From contig CP060238.1 of the NCBI GenBank assembly GCA_023898765.1, positions 1,736,001 through 1,800,000 on the forward strand: a stretch of 64,000 nucleotides of DNA. The letters are read 5' to 3'. The notes beneath the pieces were generated by a model. That model saw only the letters and a list, made by a program, of their open reading frames with translations. It was not told where the DNA came from and did not search any database. Source of the DNA: Rhodospirillales bacterium (GTDB taxonomy: Bacteria > Pseudomonadota > Alphaproteobacteria > Micavibrionales > Micavibrionaceae). Shown here piece by piece: positions 8,164 to 16,421 of the stretch (position 1 is its first letter; every line of letters begins with the position of its first letter). Both the position numbers and the translations under genes were made by a program.

Positions 8164-9474
8164 CTACGAAGCGGCTTTCATTTCCTGCTTATTGTGAGTC
8201 ATTGGAAGAATCTTGTCCAGCCCCCCCATATAGGGTTTCAGGACTTCGGGGACAAAAACGCCGCCGTCTGCCGGATCATAGTAATTTTCCATGACGGCAA
8301 TCAGCGTCCGCCCGACCGCGAGGCCGGAACCGTTGAGCGTATGCACGAAGCGCGTGTTCTTTTCCCCCTTCGCGCGGCAGCGTGCGTTCATGCGCCGTGC
8401 CTGGAAATCCCAGCAATTGGAGCAGCTTGAAATCTCCCGGTACCGGCCCTGTCCCGGCAGCCAGACCTCAACATCATAGGTCTTGCGCGCGCAAAAGCCC
8501 GTATCGCCGCTGCACAGGACTATCGTGCGGAAGGGAAGCTCCAGTTTTTTCAGGATGGTTTCGGCGCAGCCCGTCATGCGTTCGTGTTCCGCCTCGCTGT
8601 CTTCGGGGCTCACAATGCTCACCATTTCGACTTTATAGAACTGGTGCTGACGGATCATCCCGCGCGTATCTTTCCCGGCGCTGCCCGCCTCGGAACGGAA
8701 GCAGGGCGTAAAGGCGGTATAGCGGCGCGGCAGGCTTTCTTCCTCGACGATCTCCTCCGCCACGATATTGGTCAGCGGCACTTCGGCCGTGGGCACCAGC
8801 CAGTCCCCCCGCGTCGTCTGGAACAAATCTTCCGCGAATTTCGGAAGCTGGCCCGTGCCGTACACTGTCGCATTGTTCACCAAAAGCGGCGGGGAGACTT
8901 CCGTATAGCCGTGCTCGCCCGTCTGGGTGTCCAGCATAAGCTGCGCCAGCGCACGCTCCATCCGGGCCAGCGGCCCCTGCATCAGCACAAAACGGGAGCC
9001 GGACAGCTTGGCCGCCGTTTCGAAATGCATCATGCCAAGCGCTTCGCCGATCTCGAAATGCTCTTTGGCCTGCCCGCCGAAATCTTTCGGCTCGCCCAAT
9101 TTGCGCACCTCGACATTATCGTTTTCATCCGCGCCTTCGGGCACATCCGCGCCCAGTATGTTCGGCATGCCGGACAATATTTTTTTCAGGTTTTCGCCCA
9201 GTTCCCGGTCCCGGTCCTCCAGTTCCCCCATGCGGGTTTTCAGGGCCGCGACTTCCTCCATCACGGCCTGCGCGTCGCCGCCCTCTTTCTTGATCTGCCC
9301 GATGGATTTGGACTTGTCGTTCCGCTGCGCCTGAATGGTCTGCAGTTCGGTCTGCACGGCGCGATGCTCCTCATCCAGCTTTAGAATAACCGCGCTTTGC
9401 GCTTCCAGCCCCCTGCGGCTCATTTCCTTGTCAAAATGACCGGGATTTTCCCGTATCGCACGAATATCAAACAT
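8164..9474 (-). CDS. serS: Serine--tRNA ligase
   Basis: Class II aminoacyl-tRNA synthetase that charges tRNA-Ser (and the tRNA for selenocysteine where present). The 436 residues show the N-terminal antiparallel coiled coil (about 25-105), motif 2 in FRSEAGSAGKDTRGMIRQHQ and motif 3 in GSGLAVGRTLIAVMENY. The start MFDIRAIRENP is the family's usual beginning. It heads a leftward group serS-pcm-LysM/M23, an order seen with surE in many proteobacteria; surE is not in the expected spot here. Confidence 0.97.
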   Translation of the reverse strand: MFDIRAIRENPGHFDKEMSRRGLEAQSAVILKLDEEHRAVQTELQTIQAQRNDKSKSIGQIKKEGGDAQAVMEEVAALKTRMGELEDRDRELGENLKKILSGMPNILGADVPEGADENDNVEVRKLGEPKDFGGQAKEHFEIGEALGMMHFETAAKLSGSRFVLMQGPLARMERALAQLMLDTQTGEHGYTEVSPPLLVNNATVYGTGQLPKFAEDLFQTTRGDWLVPTAEVPLTNIVAEEIVEEESLPRRYTAFTPCFRSEAGSAGKDTRGMIRQHQFYKVEMVSIVSPEDSEAEHERMTGCAETILKKLELPFRTIVLCSGDTGFCARKTYDVEVWLPGQGRYREISSCSNCWDFQARRMNARCRAKGEKNTRFVHTLNGSGLAVGRTLIAVMENYYDPADGGVFVPEVLKPYMGGLDKILPMTHNKQEMKAAS

Positions 9475-9582
9475 TTTCTCACACTTCCTTTATTATCTCC
9501 CGAACATAACGCGAAGAACCGCAGAAACGAAGCGAAAATTAAAAGCTTCTCATCTTTAAGCCTTCACGCTTAAAATGGAAGG

Positions 9583-10440
9583 ATGAAAGATGTTTTCAAC
9601 GTTTTAAGACCGGACGATTCCACCCCGCCTGTCCCCCTTGTCTTTGATTCTCCCCATAGCGGAACGGTTTATCCCGACGATTTTCATTACGCTTGCAACC
9701 ATGCCCTGCTATCGGGAATAGAAGACAAATATGTCGATGAGCTTTACAAATCCGCGCCGGACGCCGGGGCCGTGCTCCTGTCCGCGAACTTCCCGCGCTC
9801 TTACATAGATGCCAACCGCTGCGCATTGGACATTGATGAAAAACTCCTGGCCGCGCCCTGGCCGGACGAAACAAATCCTTCTGTGCGCTCTTATGCCGGA
9901 ATCGGCCTCATCCACCGTCTGGTGAAGCCCGGCATCCCCATCTATGACCGCGCCTTAAGCGTTGAAGAGGTCCGGCGCCGGATCGACACCTGTTACCGCC
10001 CCTACCATGACATGCTGGAAACGCTGCTGGATGAGGCGCATAACGCGTATGGACAGGTCTGGCATATCAACTGCCATTCCATGGCCTCGCACAGCATTTC
10101 TATCCCGCTCAAAGGCCCTTCGGATTTTGTGCTGGGAGACCGCAGCGGTACAAGCTGCGATCTGGATTTTACGCATGCCGTCCGCGACTGCCTGAAAAGG
10201 ATGGGTTACAACGTGTCTATTAACGACCCCTATAAGGGCGTGGAGCTTGTCCGGCGCTATTCCTCGCCTGCGGCAGGCCGCCATTCCCTCCAGATTGAAA
10301 TCTGCAAATCCCTCTACATGAACGAAGAGACTTTCGAAAAAAGCCCCTCTTTTGAAAGCTTCCAAAAAGATATTGAAAAGCTCATCCGTTTTTGCGCGGA
10401 TTATGTCGAAAGCCAGACAAGGCGCATCGCAGCGGATTAA
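9583..10440 (+). CDS. N-formylglutamate amidohydrolase family protein
   Basis: Member of the FGase family (HutG type), which hydrolyses N-formyl-L-glutamate to formate and glutamate at the end of one histidine-degradation route. The 285 residues carry the family's VFDSPHSGTVYP start, the DKYVDELY segment with acidic/His metal ligands, RSYIDANR, and HINCHSMAS near residue 165. No hut genes are nearby, so the physiological substrate may differ; many alphaproteobacteria carry orphan family members. AAGGATGAAAG precedes the ATG. A small hairpin (TTTAAGC/GCTTAAA, 9555-9574) lies just upstream. Confidence 0.85.
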   Translation: MKDVFNVLRPDDSTPPVPLVFDSPHSGTVYPDDFHYACNHALLSGIEDKYVDELYKSAPDAGAVLLSANFPRSYIDANRCALDIDEKLLAAPWPDETNPSVRSYAGIGLIHRLVKPGIPIYDRALSVEEVRRRIDTCYRPYHDMLETLLDEAHNAYGQVWHINCHSMASHSISIPLKGPSDFVLGDRSGTSCDLDFTHAVRDCLKRMGYNVSINDPYKGVELVRRYSSPAAGRHSLQIEICKSLYMNEETFEKSPSFESFQKDIEKLIRFCADYVESQTRRIAAD

Positions 10441-11115
10441 TTAAGGGTTCAGGCCCGCCCAGCGCGCATACATCAGGGGCCTTTTCATCTTCCCAAGATC
10501 GACAAGTACCCCAATATCGTCCCGATGCGCCACCCTGCTCAGAATGTCCGGCCATTTTCTGATGCTCTCCTGCTGCTCCCAAAATCCCTCGGCGCAGTCA
10601 CTCACCTGGTAGAATCCGGAAGAAGCCGGCACCTCTTCAAAACATCGTCGCCATAGCTGCCAGCCGCTTGCCTGCAGGTCGTCCTGCGCCAGACCGTACC
10701 AGCGCACAAACCTGCCTTCGGCCAAACAGCCCTGCTCGCCAAGCAGCAAATCACCGGGCGCCAGTATTTTGTTCTGTCTGTATATCGCTGTCTGGCCGCA
10801 CACGCTTTCGTCAAAGGCAATAACAGTATCGCCTTTCTTTCCCGTAGAGTCGGCGATTTCTTTCCTCCCGCTCACAAGCATCCCGACCACCGCAACCGGA
10901 TGCCGGACCCGCACCCCGATATAGTGGTAATCCCTCGCCGGCTTTTTCCTGTCAGGCTGTGTAAAAGGGAAGCTTTCGGAAACAAACAGAAAAGAAGGGT
11001 TAATTTCGAAATCTTTTTGCACATGAGGCAGCGCGTATCTGCCATCCATATCCATCACGCGCAGACCGGAATTTTCCTGATTCGGGCTTACAATAAACCG
11101 GGGACTGTCGGCCAT
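10441..11115 (-). CDS. Hypothetical protein
   Basis: 224 residues that I do not recognise. The ATG at 11115 is chosen because ATAAGGAG sits eight bases upstream; the frame stays open further to 11208 but without a ribosome site. The protein lacks a signal peptide or membrane segment and is rich in Trp, Tyr and Phe in its second half (VRWYGLAQDDLQASGWQLW). Its middle contains a strand-rich region (DYHYIGVRVRHPVAVVGMLV). It ends directly against the convergent FGase gene, with no base between the two stop codons. Confidence 0.6.
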   Translation of the reverse strand: MADSPRFIVSPNQENSGLRVMDMDGRYALPHVQKDFEINPSFLFVSESFPFTQPDRKKPARDYHYIGVRVRHPVAVVGMLVSGRKEIADSTGKKGDTVIAFDESVCGQTAIYRQNKILAPGDLLLGEQGCLAEGRFVRWYGLAQDDLQASGWQLWRRCFEEVPASSGFYQVSDCAEGFWEQQESIRKWPDILSRVAHRDDIGVLVDLGKMKRPLMYARWAGLNP

Positions 11116-11188
11116 AGATGTTCTCCTTATGTGAGACAAAAAAATATTATGGATAATTTTGCTATCTAATCCATAACACTTTCCCCCG

Positions 11189-11818
11189 TCAAGAAAAAAC
11201 CTTGTCAAAATTTTCCTGCAAGGCCCCGTCCAGTTCGTCCATACGGGCTTTTACGCCCAAATCCTCGAAACTGGTCACGCCGTGCGCCCTTATCCCGCAG
11301 GGGACGATGCCGTCAAAATGAGACAAATCCGGATTGAGATTGATCGAAAAACCGTGATAGGTCACCCAGTGCCGGACCCGCACGCCAATGGCCGCAATTT
11401 TGGCTTCTGCGCCACCCGGCTTTACCACCCATATCCCGACGCGCCCGTCCCGCCTTTCGCCCTGAATGCCGAAAACCTCCAGCGTGCAAATAATCCATTC
11501 TTCCAGTTGCCGGATATATTCCTTGATGTCGGGGGCGGACTGGCGTTTTTTCAGGTCCATCATGACATATCCCACGCGCTGCCCCGGCCCGTGATACGTA
11601 TATTGCCCGCCCCGGCCCGTTTCAAAAACGGGAAAACGCGGCTGCAGCAAATCCTCGGGCCGGGCACTGGTGCCGGCGGTATAAAGGGGAGGGTGTTCGA
11701 GAAGCCAGACCATATCCGGAGCGCCTTTTCTGCGGATATCTTCCACGCGCGCTTCCATTTCCCGGAGCGCCTCTTCATACGCCACCGGCTTTTGCGACAT
11801 TTTCCACTGGGCAGACAT
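11189..11818 (-). CDS. lipB: Octanoyl-[acyl carrier protein]:protein N-octanoyltransferase
   Basis: Transfers octanoate from acyl carrier protein to lipoyl domains, the first step of lipoate assembly. Visible motifs are LLEHPPLYTAGTSA, the RGGQYTYHGPGQRVGYVM segment, the catalytic Lys in AKIAAIGVRVRHWVTYHG, and the catalytic Cys in GIVPCGIRAHGVTS. With the ATG at 11818 it is 209 residues, normal for the family; a later ATG at 11800 is also possible, and a TTG extension to 11845 seems unlikely. The lipA partner is not in the window. Confidence 0.95.
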   Translation of the reverse strand: MSAQWKMSQKPVAYEEALREMEARVEDIRRKGAPDMVWLLEHPPLYTAGTSARPEDLLQPRFPVFETGRGGQYTYHGPGQRVGYVMMDLKKRQSAPDIKEYIRQLEEWIICTLEVFGIQGERRDGRVGIWVVKPGGAEAKIAAIGVRVRHWVTYHGFSINLNPDLSHFDGIVPCGIRAHGVTSFEDLGVKARMDELDGALQENFDKVFS

Positions 11819-11879
11819 GAAGGCTATTATTGACCTTCCGGCCAAGTTTGGCTAGACATCTTGTGGAGCAAAATGAAGT

Positions 11880-11966
11880 GCGGCCGTGGCGGAACTGGTA
11901 GACGCGCAAGACTAAGGATCTTGTGGGAGAAATCCCGTGGAAGTTCGAGTCTTCTCGGCCGCACCA
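11880..11966 (+). tRNA. tRNA-Leu, anticodon reads AAG
   Basis: Acceptor stem GCGGCCG (11880-11886) pairs with CGGCCGC (11956-11962), followed by discriminator A and an encoded CCA. The anticodon stem is CAAGA/TCTTG around the seven-base loop CTAAGGA, which places AAG at positions 34-36 after U33. A long variable arm (GGGA-GAAA-TCCC) and the TTCGAGT T-loop fit a class II tRNA-Leu. Confidence 0.93.
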
Positions 11967-12069
11967 TTTTGTTTCCTTATATTTAAAATTAAGGGCGCCA
12001 CGTAGACTGCGGCGTGGAACGGACCGCTCTGGTTTCGCCGGCAACATATTCCAAAGGGGCATTCAGGAC

Positions 12070-14388
12070 ATGACAAAAAAAGAAGCCAATTTTCGGGAAA
12101 ACGCCCTTTACTATCATAAACATCCCACCCCGGGAAAAATCTCCGTCGCCCCGACCAAGGCGCTCACGACGCAGCATGATCTGGCGATGGCCTACTCTCC
12201 CGGCGTGGCTGCGCCGTGCGAAGAAATTGAAAAAGACCCTTTAAAAGCGCTGGACTACACCTCCCGCGGCAACATTGTGGCCGTCATTACGAATGGAACG
12301 GCCGTTTTGGGGCTGGGCGACATCGGACCGCTGGCCTCCAAACCCGTGATGGAGGGGAAGGCCGTCCTGTTCAAAAAATTCGCCAACATTGATGCGATTG
12401 ACATCGAAATCGAGGAAAAAGATCCGAAAGCTTTTGTCGATACCGTCGCCCGCCTGGAACCGAGCTTCGGCGGCATCAACCTCGAAGACATCAAGGCTCC
12501 CGAATGTTTCGAAATTGAAAAACGGCTGCGGGAACGGATGAACATTCCCGTCTTCCACGACGACCAGCACGGCACGGCGATTATCGCCTCCGCCGCCATC
12601 CTGAACTGGCTGGAATATACGGGGCGAAAAATTACGGACGTCAAACTGGTGGCCAACGGCGCGGGCGCTGCAGCTTTGGCCTGTCTGAACCTGCTGGTCA
12701 GTCTGGGCATGCCCAAAGACAACATCACGGTCTGCGATCGAAAAGGCATTATTTACAAAGGCCGCAAAGACGGCATGGACAAATATAAAGAAAAATATGC
12801 CGTGGACACCAACGCGCGCGAACTCAAAGACGCAATTTCAGGCACCGACATTTTCCTGGGACTGTCAGGCCCGAATATGCTGGATGCCAAAATGGTCAAG
12901 ACAATGGCGGATGCGCCGCTTATCATGGCGCTGGCAAACCCCACGCCGGAAATTATGCCCGACGAAGCCCGCAAGGGAAAACCCGACGCGGTGATTTGCA
13001 CGGGCCGCTCGGATTTCCCCAACCAGGTCAACAACGTTTTATGCTTTCCTTTCCTGTTTCGCGGCGCGCTGGACGTTGGCGCCACGGCCATCAATGAGGA
13101 AATGAAAATTGCCTGCGTCAAGGCCATTGCGGAACTCGCAAGACGGGAACCGACGGAAAAAGTCGCCTCCGTTTACAGCGATGAAAATCTGGAGTTCGGC
13201 CCCGAATACCTTATCCCTAAACCTTTCGACACAAGGCTGATGACCGATCTTCCGATTGCCGTCGCCAAGGCTGCCATTGAAAGCGGCGTCGCCACGCGCC
13301 CCATTGACGACTTTGAGACCTACCGTGAAAAACTGCGCCAGTTCTTTACCCGCAGCGCCATGGTTATCCGCCCGATTTATGCCCGGGCCAAAACGGACCC
13401 GCGGCGCGTTGTCTTTTGCGAGGGAGAGGAAACGCACGTTTTGCGCGCGGTGCAGCTTGTACTGGATGGCGGCATTGCGCAACCGGTCGTCATCGGACGG
13501 CGCGAGGTCGTTGAAACCCGGATCAAGCGCATGCGGGTTCCCATACAGGTTGACAAAGACTTCGAACTCGTCGATCCGCAGGATGACCGCCGCTACAACA
13601 AATATTGCGATATATACCAGTCCCTCACCGAACGCCGGGGCGTGTCTCCGGCCATGGCGAAAAATGTGGTACGCACCAACACAACCGTTATCGGCTCCCT
13701 CCTTGTGCACAATGGAGAGGCGGACGCCATGATCTGCGGATGCGTTGGAAACTTTATGGACCATATGAAACCCGTTATTGACGTGATCGGCCTGAAACCC
13801 GGCGTGGAAACGGCGGCGGCTTTGCGCGCCCTGATTATGCCGCAAGGAACCTTCTTCATTTGCGACACGCACGTCAACCCGAACCCGAGCATTCCGCAAA
13901 TTTCGGAAATGACGCTTATGGCAGCCGAAGAAATCCGGCGCTTTGGAATCGTCCCGAAAGTTGCCCTCCTGTCCCACTCCAATTTCGGGAACTACAACGA
14001 CGAAAGCGCCTCTAAAATGAGCGCGGCGTGCCGTGATATCAAGCAACGGGACCCCAGCCTTGAAATTGACGGGGAAATGAACGCCGATACGGCTTTGTCC
14101 AAGGATATCCGGAAAATCCTGATGCCGAACTCCACATTGGTCGGACAGGCGAACCTTCTGGTCATGCCGAATCTGGAGGCGGCAAATATTTCCTTCAATA
14201 TCGTCAAAATTCTCGGAGACGGCATTCCTCTGGGACCCCTCCTGCTGGGGGTTTCCAAACCGGCCCATATCCTGACGCCTGCCGTTACGCCGCGCGGCAT
14301 TTTCAACGTGACCGCCCTGGCCTGTGTTCAGGCCCAGGTGGCAGAAGAAGAAAAGAAAGTAGAACCGCTTAAAAAAGTCTCCCTTTAA
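12070..14388 (+). CDS. maeB: NADP-dependent malic enzyme with phosphotransacetylase-like domain
   Basis: Oxidatively decarboxylates malate to pyruvate, supplying NADPH and pyruvate. The 772 residues are the long MaeB type: a malic N-domain (MAYSPGVAAPCEEI, about 40-55, and FHDDQHGTAI), an NAD(P)-binding domain (LVANGAGAAALACL, about 195-208) and a C-terminal phosphate acetyltransferase-like half from about residue 430 that is regulatory in characterised relatives. The ATG at 12070 follows AAAGGGG and CAGGA; the frame is open upstream through the tRNA, which is not coding. It may form an operon with mgtE 22 bases downstream. Confidence 0.95.
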   Translation: MTKKEANFRENALYYHKHPTPGKISVAPTKALTTQHDLAMAYSPGVAAPCEEIEKDPLKALDYTSRGNIVAVITNGTAVLGLGDIGPLASKPVMEGKAVLFKKFANIDAIDIEIEEKDPKAFVDTVARLEPSFGGINLEDIKAPECFEIEKRLRERMNIPVFHDDQHGTAIIASAAILNWLEYTGRKITDVKLVANGAGAAALACLNLLVSLGMPKDNITVCDRKGIIYKGRKDGMDKYKEKYAVDTNARELKDAISGTDIFLGLSGPNMLDAKMVKTMADAPLIMALANPTPEIMPDEARKGKPDAVICTGRSDFPNQVNNVLCFPFLFRGALDVGATAINEEMKIACVKAIAELARREPTEKVASVYSDENLEFGPEYLIPKPFDTRLMTDLPIAVAKAAIESGVATRPIDDFETYREKLRQFFTRSAMVIRPIYARAKTDPRRVVFCEGEETHVLRAVQLVLDGGIAQPVVIGRREVVETRIKRMRVPIQVDKDFELVDPQDDRRYNKYCDIYQSLTERRGVSPAMAKNVVRTNTTVIGSLLVHNGEADAMICGCVGNFMDHMKPVIDVIGLKPGVETAAALRALIMPQGTFFICDTHVNPNPSIPQISEMTLMAAEEIRRFGIVPKVALLSHSNFGNYNDESASKMSAACRDIKQRDPSLEIDGEMNADTALSKDIRKILMPNSTLVGQANLLVMPNLEAANISFNIVKILGDGIPLGPLLLGVSKPAHILTPAVTPRGIFNVTALACVQAQVAEEEKKVEPLKKVSL

Positions 14389-14410
14389 AAAATGAAAAGA
14401 GAGAAAAAAG

Positions 14411-15805
14411 ATGGTAGAAACCAAAAATTCTTCTGAAACACCTCCTGCAGAAGCCATTGACGAAATCGGTTTGAGCGATGAAACCATCGCGGAAATTATT
14501 GATGAGCTACACGAAGAACAGACGGAGGAACTCACAGCCCACATCCATGACCTGAGCATTGCGGACACGTCCGACCTGCTTCACAAGGTCAACGAAGAAG
14601 ACAGGAACGCGCTTCTTCAAAAATACGCGCAGGACTTTGATCCGAACGTCTTCTCGGAACTGGATTCCGAACTTCAGCGCGCGGCGCTTTCCGAGATGCC
14701 CGCAGAAAAGGTTGCCTATATTATCTCGGCACTGGAGAGTGACGATGCGCTGGATATCATCGAAACCCTTGATCCCGCTTTTCAAAAAGAAATTCTCCGC
14801 AAGCTGTCCCGGCAGGACCGGATTGCCATTGAAGAAGGGCTGACATTTCCCGAAGAGTCCGCCGGCCGCCTGATGCAGCGGGAATATGTGGCCATCCCGC
14901 AATTCTGGACAGTTGGGAAAACGATCGATTATTTGCGCGCGGCGGCCGAGGAATTGCCGGAGGATTTCCTCGACCTGATCGTCATCGACCCGGCCTATCA
15001 TGTTATCGGGGAAATCCCGCTCAACCGTCTTGTCCGTTCCCCGCGAAGCGTAAAAATTCAGGACCTTACTCTGGATACGCTGCACACGGTTCCCGCCGAT
15101 ATGGACCAGGAAGAAGTGGCGCATATTTTCCGGCGGGAAAATCTGGCCTCGGCGCCGGTTGTCGATCTCAACGGGCGGCTCCTCGGGGTCATTACCATTG
15201 ACGATGTCCTCGACGTGATCGACGAAGAACACCACGAAGACATCCTAAAGCTCGGGGGTGTGGAAGGCGACGACCTTTACCGCGCGGTTCTTTCGACCAC
15301 CCGCAGCCGGTTTAAATGGCTTTTTGTAAACCTGCTCACGGCCATTCTGGCCTCCGTTGTCATTTCCTTTTTTGATGCCACGCTGGAACAGATTGTCGCC
15401 CTGGCCATTTTGATGCCTATTGTGGCTTCGATGGGCGGGAATGCGGGCACGCAGGCATTGACGGTGGCTGTGCGCGCTCTGGCCACGAAAGAACTTTCCG
15501 GGACGAATATGCTGCGCGTCCTCTGGAAAGAAACGCTTGTGGGCACGCTTAACGGTGCGGGCTTTGCCATTCTGATGGGCGGGATCGCCGGGTTTTGGTT
15601 CGGCAGTCCCGTTTTGGGCGTGATTATCGCCAGCGCCATGATGATAAATCTTGTCGTCGCGGGCATTTTCGGCGCAGGAATTCCTGTCTTTCTACACAGG
15701 ATAGGAAGCGATCCGGCCCTGTCCTCTACCGTCTTTTTGACGACCGTTACGGATATTGTCGGCTTTTTCGGGTTTCTGGGGCTGGCGTCTGTGTTCTTAA
15801 TTTAG
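14411..15805 (+). CDS. mgtE: Magnesium transporter MgtE
   Basis: Inner-membrane Mg2+ channel gated by cytoplasmic Mg2+. The 464 residues contain the superhelical N domain (about 30-140), two CBS domains (about 145-265, with PVVDLNGRLLGVITIDDVLD), the plug helix, and a five-helix pore domain with the conserved MPIVASMGGNAGTQALTV motif (about 335-352). GAGAG and the A-rich leader before the ATG serve as ribosome site. No Mg2+-sensing leader could be recognised in the 22 bases after maeB. Confidence 0.95.
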   Translation: MVETKNSSETPPAEAIDEIGLSDETIAEIIDELHEEQTEELTAHIHDLSIADTSDLLHKVNEEDRNALLQKYAQDFDPNVFSELDSELQRAALSEMPAEKVAYIISALESDDALDIIETLDPAFQKEILRKLSRQDRIAIEEGLTFPEESAGRLMQREYVAIPQFWTVGKTIDYLRAAAEELPEDFLDLIVIDPAYHVIGEIPLNRLVRSPRSVKIQDLTLDTLHTVPADMDQEEVAHIFRRENLASAPVVDLNGRLLGVITIDDVLDVIDEEHHEDILKLGGVEGDDLYRAVLSTTRSRFKWLFVNLLTAILASVVISFFDATLEQIVALAILMPIVASMGGNAGTQALTVAVRALATKELSGTNMLRVLWKETLVGTLNGAGFAILMGGIAGFWFGSPVLGVIIASAMMINLVVAGIFGAGIPVFLHRIGSDPALSSTVFLTTVTDIVGFFGFLGLASVFLI

Positions 15806-15835
15806 TACGCTCTAATACCTGTGAGGTAATGTGAC

Positions 15836-16369
15836 ATGACCGCGTCGAAATTAATCCGTCCTTTGGCCGAATATAAAGACAGTTATCTGGAAGCCCTGAA
15901 AGAGTACCACGCCGAAAAGCGCTACCTCTATCAGGATATTGCCCGCCTGAACGCCAATTTCGACCAATTCATCAAGGAACTGCGCGCCGAAAAGGGTTAC
16001 CCCCACCAGCCCTATCAGGACTGGGTGGAGCCCGTGCGCGAAACCGTCGTCTGGATGGTCAAGGATGGAGACTATCTGGGCACCGTCGATATTCGTCACC
16101 GCCTGAACTGGCATCTGGAAAAATGGGGCGGCCATGTTCACTTTGTCATCCGCCCGTCCATCCGCGGGAAAGGATTCGGTAAAAAGATTTTGAAAAAAGC
16201 GATCCCCATCATCAATTATCTCGGCATTGACAAGGCGCTCCTGACCGTTTCGCCCGACAATGCGGCCGGGATCAAGATCATCGAATCCTGTGGGGGAAAA
16301 TTCGAAGACGAAACAAGCGAAACGGAACAATTTCCCGCCATGCGGCGTTACTGGCTTGACTGCACCTGA
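15836..16369 (+). CDS. GNAT-family N-acetyltransferase
   Basis: 177 residues with the acetyl-CoA binding motif A in RPSIRGKGFGKKILKKAI (about 110-127), followed by a motif-B-like TVSPDNAAGIKIIESCGG. The N-terminal part (LDTVDIRHRLNWHLEKWGGHV-like region) resembles acetyltransferases that act on small molecules or ribosomal proteins, but the substrate cannot be read from sequence. The ATG follows GAGG by nine bases. It lies 30 bases after mgtE, so co-transcription is likely without an obvious functional link. Confidence 0.85.
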   Translation: MTASKLIRPLAEYKDSYLEALKEYHAEKRYLYQDIARLNANFDQFIKELRAEKGYPHQPYQDWVEPVRETVVWMVKDGDYLGTVDIRHRLNWHLEKWGGHVHFVIRPSIRGKGFGKKILKKAIPIINYLGIDKALLTVSPDNAAGIKIIESCGGKFEDETSETEQFPAMRRYWLDCT

Positions 16370-16421
16370 AACCGGATAAAGTCCTTTTTTCTGCCTTTAT
16401 TTTCCTTTACCTCTAGCGCCC

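Noticed and set aside
13039..14568. 509-residue open frame on the minus strand
   Set aside because: Antisense shadow of maeB and the start of mgtE; no ribosome site or family motif.
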